Positions 56,178 through 64,000 of a stretch of 64,000 bases of DNA are shown here, piece after piece. The stretch lies in assembly GCA_012656075.1 (NCBI GenBank), contig JAAKBF010000403.1:434001-498000 (forward strand), read 5' to 3'. This DNA comes from Phytophthora hibernalis (taxonomy: Eukaryota; Oomycota; Peronosporomycetes; Peronosporales; Peronosporaceae). Numbering within the stretch: position 1 is the first letter of the stretch; each line of letters opens with the position of its first letter. The position numbers and the translations under genes were made by a program. A model generated the notes under the pieces. It had not been told where the DNA came from. It made no database searches and saw only the letters and a list, made by a program, of their open reading frames with translations.

Positions 56178-58150
56178 TGTCGGACCATTTAAGTGAGATG
56201 CGCCGCATTATGGAGACCATTTCAGTATATGGAAAGCCAGTTGACGAATACAACAAGCCGGCGATTCTGATCGGATCATTACCTAAGTCATGCCGCAACG
56301 TGGTGCAAACGTTTTTGGTTAGTCACACGTCTAAAAACGCCGAACCACCCAACTAACAACAGCCGGAGCAGGCACTGAAAATTGCATATGACTACGACCC
56401 CCACGCAGAAAACCGAAAAGAGGAAGAAGTAAAGGAAAACGAAGAGGAACGTGCCTTCTTCGCCGAAGGTGGTCGCGGCCGTGGGCGTGTTTTGTGGTGC
56501 GGTCGAGGGCGAGGCCGAGGCTGTGAACGTGGTGGTCGTGATCGCGGTCTTGGCGGCCGTGGAGGTGCAACTCAAGGCGGAGGACGTGGTGCTGGACGAG
56601 GCTAAGGAAGCAGTGAGCAAAAAGGGTGTGTTCACTGCCATGACACCGAACATCAAATACGAGACTGTCGGTTCGTAGACAAGGGCTCACCAATGGGCGA
56701 TCAAGGTGAAGATCAAGCTCAAAAGCGTGCCAAGTCGGCGGGAGGAAAGCAGGCAAGCAGTAAGGGCCGTGAGGATAATGAAAGTGATGATTTCGCTTAC
56801 GTTGCGGTGAAATATGCCATGAATTTGATGAAAATGGAGAAAAGTATGGTTAATCTCGCTCATGGACTGTGGTACTTGGCCTCGGGAGAAACAACTCACA
56901 TGACAAACAATAAGAGTGACTTCATAACTTTCACTTCCGTGAGCTCAACAGTGCGAATTGGTGGAAACCATTGGCTAGAAATAATAGGTATTGGCTATGT
57001 TGAGAAGGAGCTTATTACTCTAAGTGGCAGACGTATGATGATCTTACGTGGGGTTCGATATGTACCAGAGCTGCAATATAGCCTATTCTACGTCGGTAGA
57101 CAAGCATCACGTACACAAGCACCTGCGGAACGAATGTGATGTCATTTTGCCGATGTACTGATTCAGTCGGGTCGATTGAAGGCTTACAAAGATGAAACGA
57201 ATCGTTTCCGTCTACCTCTTGAGCGTGCGTCGAGTGCAGCCATAGTACTAATATCTGATGAAAGAAAGAAAATGATGTAGTGGCATGATCGACTTGGTCA
57301 TCCCGGTCGCAATGTTTTCAACGCGCTATTTGGATATGCGAACTGTCCAAAGAAAGAACTCGTTTTACGTCTACCAGAACGTCTTCAGTGTGAAAGGAAT
57401 GTTGACTAGTAAGCGTTTTCGGTCTGTTGACAACGAATCATCGCGTGCCTGCCTTGTGGGTGAGCGTGCACACTCTGACATTTGGGGTTCATTGAGCACT
57501 TATTCTGGAAAGGGCTACTTCGCTGTGTTTGTGGACGAAGCAAGTCGCTTTACGACGTTGTATTTCCTAGAAACAAAGTCGGACATTTATGAGAAGTTCG
57601 AGATTTACTATGAATATGTGAAGACGTAGCTCAATGTACGCATAAAAGACCTCCGAATGGACAATGCAAAAGAATACTTAAAGCTGAGAAGTATTTGTCA
57701 AGTGGTATGACATGCTTTCCGACAATTAAGTATACGCCCGAACAGAACGGCGTTGCCGAACACATGAATCGGTCAATATCGGAGCGCATTCGATGCTTCC
57801 TAAATCATTTTGATCTACCACAAGAGTTGTGGGCAGAAGCCGCAATAACAGCGGCCTACCACATCAATACTGTGCCCCATTCTACCAGAAACATGGGAAT
57901 ACCTTATGCTATATGGTATCGAGGGCAACCTCCTTAATCACGGTTGCGTACGTTCGGATGCCATGTATGGATAAAGTGGAGCGACGAAAGATGGATGCCA
58001 AAGCTGGGGAGGCAATCTTCGTCGGATATAGCCGTGAAAAACGTGGTTATCGTCAACTTGATTCTAACACGAAGAAGGCATACACGGCCAGAATCTCTAC
58101 AAAAATTTCTAAAACAAAAATACAAATGAGTTTTGAGATTTTGATTTTTG
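56178..58150 (+). pseudogene. Copia retrotransposon B: gag, protease, integrase
   Basis: Gag: MSDHLSEMRRIMETISVYGK at 56178, LIGSLPKSCRNVVQ, an RG-rich stretch (about 56470-56600), then the zinc knuckle CVHCHDTEHQIRDC (CX2CX4HX4C). Protease: WYLASGETTHMTNN (about 56868; the usual D-S/T-G is changed to A-S-G). Integrase: AHSDIWGSLSTYSGKGYFAV, FVDEASRFTTLYF, RIKDLRMDNAKEYLK, KYTPEQNGVAEHMNRSISER, NMGIPYAIWYRGQPP and LRTFGCHVW. Frames change several times. RT and RNase H do not follow on this strand; they lie inverted immediately downstream (58650-60284). Confidence 0.8.
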
Positions 58151-58649
58151 AAATGTAATTTTGGCAGTGATGGAGTTCGAATCCGGCTACAACAATAGGC
58201 TCATTCGATCCACAGCGAAATTAGGAGAGTGAGACGCTCATTCTTCTGGTAGCCCCGGTACAGACAAGCTCAACGTTTTTTTAATTCATCGGTACATCGA
58301 TCTTCTTCAAATCCACTCGTTCACGAACGAAGTGATGCCGCACATCAATGTGCTTTGTACGACTATGAAATGTCGGATTCTTTGCCAACTTCACTGCACT
58401 TTCAAGGTCGACGTACACTTCCGTCGGTGCCTTTGTGGTCCTCCCAGTTCCTTGAGCATTTGGCGAATATGAACGACTTCTTTCACAAGAAGCCTTAAGG
58501 GCATTTATTTTGATTCCGTTGTGTGGGAGCTACTGTTCTCTCCGTTTGGCTGCTCCACGATATTGTACTCCCACAAAAATTCGTCAAATACCCAGCAATA
58601 GATTTCATATCATCCGTGCGGTTTGAAAAGTCAGCGTCAGCAAAGCCTG

Positions 58650-60284
58650 CAAGTGTTGGTCAAGATCCTGCCCAGACCACTGAATTCCACCGAGACTTAT
58701 TCCCCAATTCTGAGTCTCGCGCAAGTACCTTTAACCCTCGTTTCACGGCTCGGCAATGCAAAATACCAGGGATTTCTAGAAATTGACTGCATTCACGAAC
58801 CATGTAGGCCAAATCAGGACGCGAGCCTAGTATGAGGTACATCATGCTTCCGACGACCGATCGATATGGCTTTGTTCACATCAGTTCTCTTTATCTTGGT
58901 CTGCAGCACACATTCTCTTTGTCAACTTTAAGTCCACTGTACACGGAGTCTTACAGCTATTGCACTTATTCCTGTTGAATCTTTCCAATACAGTCTTGGC
59001 ATACTTTGCTTGACTCACAAAAATTGAACGTTCAGCTCTATTGCGAGTGATCTCCCAACCTAGAATATAATGTATCTCTCCCAAGTCCTTCATCTGAACC
59101 GCTTGCAGAATATTTGCTTCATATCATTTATGAGTTTCATATTGGGGGCGAACATGATCAAATCGCTAACGTAGAGAGTAATAGACACAGTTGTCCATCA
59201 ATGCCTTTTACAGCAACACACGCTTCCTACTTCAGTAGAGTGAAGCCCTGCTCTTCAAGGAATGACTTCAGCAATCTAAGCCACACTCGTGGTCACTACT
59301 TCAAGCCATAAAGGCGTTTTAGCAGTCGGCAATCAAATTCTCCTTGTCAGGCATCTTAAATTATTCGGGCTCCTCCATAACGAATTCCACATCAATTTCG
59401 CCATTTAGAAAAGCAGTAGTTACGTCCATCTGGTGAACTTCATAATCCCATATCGCTGGAAAGAGTTAGCAGAATTCTCAGTGTTTCTAGGCGTACGACA
59501 GGAGAGTAAATCTCCAAGTAGTCGATGCCATAGATTGACATAAAACATTTGATTACCAGTCTTGCTTTGAACCTGTCAATCTCTCCGTCGGCAAGATATT
59601 TAACTCGGAAGACCCTTTCGAAGAACTTTCATATGCTTCTGCCGTGGAACAAATTGCTGTTCTTCATCAATTCATCGTACTCCTTTTCGGCAGTCTCATT
59701 CCACTGAACCGGGTACTCGCTACTTATAGCTTCTTTAAATGTCCCTGGCTCACAAATGACACTTATAGTTAAGCAGCAATAATCTTGCCTCCACGCAAGA
59801 ACTTGTGTTTTAGCTATCTCACGTTGCATCTTTTCTCTGGCTTTATCCCATGATCCTGATGCATTTACATATTCATCTGAGTTTATACGTAGATGTGGCC
59901 ATCGAACCAGGAGGGGGCGCTTGTACGCCCACTCCGTGTTACCGGGTAGCCCTTAGTACTAGCATCTTCCATAGCCACGAATTCTCGTAATGCCCTGCAC
60001 GAGGAGGATTGTAAATCGCCCGTGCTGGTATCGTCACTAGATCGCGACATCTCCGAGATCACTGTCTCAATCGCATGAGGCATCGAAGAGGAGGTTCGCT
60101 CATCACTCGGTGACTTATCACATTGTTTTACTATTTGAACCTCGCGTCGCATTCGCCTACGCTTTTTGTGTTTGGGTCTTTTATTTTCATCATCTGAGTG
60201 CACGTTGTCATTTTGCAGCTGCTTTGTGGACAATGATTCAGTGCCTCGCATTTCGACAGATCGTTTTCGTTTTTGCGTGACCAT
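58650..60284 (-). pseudogene. Copia RT half, inverted relative to element B
   Basis: On the minus strand from 60284: a basic/Ser-rich linker (NKRPKHKKRRRMRREVQIVK) ends GYPVTRSGRTSAPSWFDGHI. RT follows: EPGTFKEAISSEYPVQWNET (59740), RFKARLVIKCFMSIYGIDYL, IYSPVVRLETLRILL, MKDLGEIHYILGWEITRNRA (59093) and SRPDLAYMVRECSQFLEIPG (58840). This is the Copia RT order. It ends near 58650 without the final RNase H. The YVDD box region is damaged (about 59150-59200). Flipping 58150-60300 would place it in register after the integrase of element B. Confidence 0.75.
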
Positions 60285-61876
60285 GACCCCACCGGACCTG
60301 ATACTGCCGTATCATATGAATTAGAGTCAATGGTCCCTCCAGCCCTGGTACTTCCTGGTGGAGCTTCACCTGCCCCACCTACGAGGTTTTAGTTGTTACC
60401 ATTGCCTTCATGGCTGTCAATATCGCCATGGATTTCATCTAGAATTTAGGGATGCTACTCACAGTAGCATTATCCATTCTCAGATATTGCTGAGTGGAGG
60501 GAATGAACTCTCCACCAACAATTCGGCCGGTTTTTGCTTCGTAAAATATAGCAGTGTGGGTGTAGTCTAGACGGTTTCGATCAAAAGAGTTTGAATTTCG
60601 GCAATTCCAACTTATCCGATTTCACACTGGCGTATTTGAAGAATAATTCGAAATACATGGTATCTATCTACAGTACAATTCGCTGCTGACGCTTTACTCC
60701 GGCTACAAACGCGATTGAAATCAGTAGTGAAGAGCCGTAGGTTACGCAGTGCTTTTTTTCCTTAGTACTTCGAAGTATTATTTTACAAGGATAATTAGAG
60801 GCCAGCCGTTGCGAAGCCGCTGGGAGGCTGCCGTTGTGTTCATCCCCATCGCCCAGTGATGCTATCCGCACCATGCTGTCGACGCAGATGTGGTGGCCTC
60901 GAGCCCTCTGGATTACCGCTCCCAGGCTACGGGTCTCGGATCTTTAGTAGGTCGACATGGTTCAGCGGCGTCTGGGATACCCTCGTGACTGGGAACATGT
61001 CGTGTGTGGATCGACAACTCGCATGTTACGAACCTGACACTCTTAGCTCCCTCTTCGTCAGCTACTTCAAGTAGGAGCGCCTGCCATTGACGGCACAAGC
61101 ATCTAGGTCAAATATGAAGCCAGTGGACACACTGGACCTGACTGCAGACGAAGGTGAGAAGCAGGGGCTGATCATGTGGGACAGGAGATTCAGAGCAATG
61201 ACCAGCTCCATGTGGAGCAGACTATCAGGATAAAGCAGCGGAGGCGGGAGCAGCCACTGAAAATCGCTTGGGGACCAGCGCCAGCTGGATCCAATGAGGA
61301 TTTCTGGGTCGGCGGCGGAGGGGAGAGAAGCTGCTGTCGCTGTAGCAGATAAAGCTGTGAGATAGATCGATGGCACGAAGCAGTGATAGGAAAAAGTAAA
61401 TTGGTCTATATGGCGGAATAATGTTGCAACTCCAGTACCACGGGAAGCAATGCATACTGCAAATTGCATTGCCACTGAGTTACAGCAAGCTGCAATACGC
61501 TGCAGTATCCTATAGCACAAAAGAGAATACATGTACAACACACAACTGTAGTTCATACCTACATCAAACTAGGTAGGTAGCGCCTCTGCACTGTCTGTTT
61601 CGTGTGAATTCCTGATTGCCTTGGCCAATCCCAGAAGTCTCGATACGATTTCAGGAACCTGATGGCTTTCGAATAGGCATGGCGTCTTGCGGAGAGCCAT
61701 CCTGATAGTTCTCGAACGCAGGGATGGCAACGAGGAACGATGGAAGTCCGGGCTGGTAACTGTGGAGGCAACCTGCTCGGTACTGAGCAAAGAGCGGAGT
61801 GCCAGAATCGAATCACAGCGCGATACATGTAGCTTTAGGTCCACGCAGCCACTTTATCCAAATGAATACTTTTGTT
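60285..61876. other. Non-genic or unrecognised sequence
   Basis: No frame with recognisable domains on either strand. The longest (61062-61556, minus) is Ser/Leu-rich with no coding signature, and 60856-61074 (+) is likewise unsupported. This may include Copia flank or LTR DNA, but I found no direct repeat proving an LTR. Confidence 0.4.
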
Positions 61877-62197
61877 TTATCTTTTCTTCCAAAACTGGAC
61901 CCGATTGGATTCTTTTCCTGTCCCGAGTTTAATTTTTGTCTGCTTATCCTGTCCCGGCGTTAAATAGACATTGGCTTGGGCATGCAGCGGCTTCTGCTCG
62001 AAGGCGCTGGGACTCTTGAGCAGGCTGGCGGGAGACTTGGCGGGCGACTTAGGCTCGGCGTCATGGGCGTGCGTCTGAGGCTCCGGCGAGTGGCGCCGGC
62101 TTGGGCTTTGGGGTGTCCTGGGCGTCCATCGTACTGCGGACAGGTTAAGGAGCTTCTTGAGATCTGCTAAAGCTGACCAGGATAATTTGTGGCGCAC
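61877..62197 (-). CDS. Short Pro/Ser/Lys-rich protein, unrecognised
   Basis: The minus-strand frame of 106 codons ends SNRVQFWKKR with TAA at 61877-61879. Its body has KSP repeats (EPKSPAKSPASLLKSPSAFE) and then QANVYLTPGQDKQTKIKL, a composition seen in small regulatory or scaffold proteins with proline-directed phosphosites. The N-terminus is doubtful: MRHKLSWSALADLKKLLNLS may be intronic, since ACCTGTCCGCAG looks like an acceptor near 62138. An alternative start at about 62131 (MDAQDTPKPKPAPLAG) joins after one missing base. A decayed partial duplicate at 50930-51060 supports a real ancestral gene. It is divergently oriented from the next gene. Confidence 0.5.
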   Translation of the reverse strand: MRHKLSWSALADLKKLLNLSAVRWTPRTPQSPSRRHSPEPQTHAHDAEPKSPAKSPASLLKSPSAFEQKPLHAQANVYLTPGQDKQTKIKLGTGKESNRVQFWKKR

Positions 62198-62315
62198 GTA
62201 ATATTATGTGGTTAACGTAAAGGCAACTTCAACAATCATCTGCCATCATTTCTAACGATCAACCTGATCGAAGTTCCTAGGAAATGTCGCTCACTTGCAG
62301 TCTACTACACTCTCG

Positions 62316-63105
62316 ATGAACCCTGTCGGCAGAGCCGTCGATGCTGTCGTGCAGCTCCGCGCAGTCCTCGAGTCCGACACCGACTCCGAGTCGTTCGACG
62401 ACCTATCCACCAACTACTACACAGGAGTTTACATTGCGAAGGGCGGCTACCTGCTTACGACAAGTGACGTCTTCCCTACCAGTGCTAGAGGACCCTGTCT
62501 ACCAAGCGGAACTCTTGCTTCCAACCAACCTGCCACCACATCCAGGATTTCGAGGTCGGTGGCGTGACGCCACTGGCGTCGCGTTGCCCCTCCTGAAGAA
62601 GCGTCTCCAAAACCCGTTCATCGAACCCGACGAGCAGCTCAGTGACCAGGACGATCTGGTCTTCATAAGCTTCTTCTGGCTCGTGGCAAAAATGATCCCT
62701 GGCCACCTCATTATGACGGACCCGAACACATCGTTAGCCACGTTGCAGCTCACCGCACCGGAAGACCTCAGCTTAGCGGATACCGGTATGCACACGAACT
62801 ACGCTGGAGCACCCATCTTGAGCTCGCGCCCTCGCCGTTTTGTAGGCTTCACAACGACAGTTGAAGTGGACGGCGTGACTTGTGCGCGTCCAGGCGATTT
62901 CAAACGTCTAAGTCTGAGGACGATGGTGAACTGCGTGGCTCGCTTACCCAAGACTCGGACGTGTGGGACAATTACCGCGAAGCTCACCCAGAGGCGGCGA
63001 ACGTGGGGATTCGTCGACTTGCCGCCCCCTGAGCCCCAGGTCGACCAAGTTCTTGCTGCTCTGCACTGCAGTGACCCGTCGGCGTGTTTTGATTTGCTTT
63101 CGTGA
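62316..63105 (+). CDS. Hypothetical protein (frame-broken)
   Basis: ATG 62316 starts MNPVGRAVDAVVQLRAVLES, followed by an acidic DTDSESFDDLS and YYTGVYIAKGGYLL. Near 62470 the plausible frame changes to LPVLEDPVYQAELLLPTNLP, which runs to TGA at 63105 (FVDLPPPEPQVDQVLAALHC). A TCATTTCT initiator-like word lies at about 62247. I recognise no family. Codon composition is host-like (C/G-ending), but the frame change means only one part may be real. Confidence 0.4.
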
Positions 63106-63607
63106 ACTTTTGCTTAGCCGATGTTATGAGTAATACAACCACAGCGTTTGTTGCTCAACCACTTTGCAACACTGGTAAGCTCTGCTACGGCAAAGATTCA
63201 AACATCATACGCGAATAGTATAATGTCCAGCAGTTTTTTTCATTGCTCTCGCGGACGCTGGTACATGTACTCCGACGACTTCCTCCAGGATCCAATTCCC
63301 GATTTCTGCCCAATTCACGGATCACTTGGCCGTGCTTCCTGGCGTCTCTCTGGTGGGGACACTCAAGTCTTGCCACCCGTTTTTAGTGACTCAAGCACCG
63401 GAGGCGCTGCGTCAGTGGCCGCGGCCACGTGTGGCACGCAATGCGCCTCCCATTGGCCTAAGCGACGTCGTCCAGTCGCGTCGGCGATAGTTGACCCGCT
63501 TCAACCAGAATCTTATTCACGGGCAGCCGAGGCAGTCTCCGATCCACAGACTCATTCTCCTCTCTGGCCTCAGGACGTCAGATCCATCACCAAGCCCAAT
63601 TCCAGCC
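63106..63607. other. Spacer before the last gene
   Basis: A + frame from 63223 (MSSSFFHCSRGRWYMYSDDF) runs through the start of the next gene in another frame. It has no recognisable domain and is not called. Confidence 0.4.
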
Positions 63608-64000
63608 ATGTCCGCCGCCTTTTCGTACCAAGACTGCATCGCCCAGGTATAACATCTAGCTCAGCGTCCTCAAAGCTTGTTCACTTGACTAACTCGGTAC
63701 ATGTACTCTAGGTGGACGAGTATCTCTCCTCAGCCTCCGTGAGCGACGACGAGCCCGCGTTGGCGCTGCACTGGGACCAGAACGCGCTCTCGCAGTTCGT
63801 GGACGCAGCCAACGCCGTGGACGCCACCGTGGTCATGCCCGAGTGGCTCACGCAGCCACGCGGCAGCATCACGCGCGACTCGGTCGTGGACGACATGACG
63901 ACGTTCCTGGCCACGAAAGCTGGAGGGAGGTTCGGCCGCGTGCTGCTGGCGCCCAACAGCGTCGTGCAGTTCGGCCAGCTCTGCGGCATGTTCGCCTACA
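63608..64000 (+). CDS. 5' end of an unrecognised GC-rich gene (partial, two exons visible)
   Basis: Exon 1 is 63608-63646 (MSAAFSYQDCIAQ), the intron is 63647-63711 (65 nt, GTATAA...CTCTAG), and exon 2 runs from 63712 off the right edge (VDEYLSSASVSDDEPALALH and onward). The join is phase 0 and the frame is open to base 64000 with strong C/G third-position bias, the best coding signature in the last 10 kb. No motif is recognised in the 110 or so visible residues (for example MPEWLTQPRGSITRDSVVDD, RVLLAPNSVVQFGQLCGMF). Confidence 0.7.

Noticed and set aside
58158..58190. tRNA-like T-loop (GGAGTTCGAATCC) and possible primer-binding site
   Set aside because: The flanking bases do not form a T stem or acceptor stem, and no LTR end is seen beside it.
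61062..61556. 164-codon minus ORF
   Set aside because: Leu/Ser-rich composition, no conserved motif, promoter or coding bias; likely chance.
63148..63711. 187-codon + ORF before the last gene
   Set aside because: It overlaps the well-supported exon 1 at 63608 in a different frame, has no domain and uses a non-ATG start; a real protein is not supported.

Overview
This window looks like nuclear DNA of an oomycete, most likely Phytophthora or a close relative. The evidence is introns of about 59-82 nt with GT...AG borders, an oomycete-type core promoter (INR-like TCAYT followed by an A/T-TTY flanking block) ahead of four genes, a flagellar-type dynein heavy chain, small secreted proteins, and a dense mix of TE families: Ngaro/DIRS, hAT, Tc1/mariner, LINE and Copia. 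No tRNA, rRNA or CRISPR was seen. Species assignment is inference.

Layout. 0-3.4 kb: the 3' end of a possible MEIOB-like OB-fold gene, then a TBC1D23-like gene carrying an unexpected WW domain. 4.1-17.8 kb: two nearly identical copies, 12.2 kb apart, of a secreted glycine-rich protein gene. They flank a TE graveyard: a Tc1 element with 172-bp TIRs inserted inside the TIR of another TA-flanked element, a decayed DDE_3 transposase, LINE and gag-like debris, and palindromes. 18.3-21.5 kb: a two-exon small secreted cysteine-rich protein gene and a decayed hAT transposase that keeps its introns. 21.9-28.3 kb: a structurally complete Ngaro-type tyrosine-recombinase retrotransposon with split direct repeats A1-body-B1-A2-B2, ending about 50 bp before the start of a BTB/BACK-like gene. 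28.3-50.9 kb: the gene-rich core on the + strand, with BTB protein, TMEM198/DUF4203 membrane protein, LRR protein and a divergent 15-exon dynein heavy chain of about 5,600 residues. 51-60.3 kb: a second TE block with a YR-recombinase remnant, a LINE RNase H remnant and Copia fragments in alternating orientation. 61.9-64 kb: a short minus-strand gene, a hypothetical + gene and the start of a GC-rich gene running off the right edge.

Almost every recognisable protein, host or TE, is interrupted by one-base frame breaks. Wherever I traced them they go in the same direction, as if single bases were missing; the few +1-looking changes equal two losses. The simplest reading is uncorrected base-skipping in the assembly, so host genes with frame breaks are reported as genes rather than pseudogenes. 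Joined proteins should be treated as provisional.

The host genes do not form one pathway. The dynein (zoospore flagellum), the TBC1D23-like Golgi protein and the secreted small proteins are ordinary oomycete functions. The two most unusual items are the dynein, whose AAA1 site looks dead while AAA2 and the microtubule-binding stalk look conserved, and the Ngaro element with a 24-residue in-frame tandem repeat between its ORFs.
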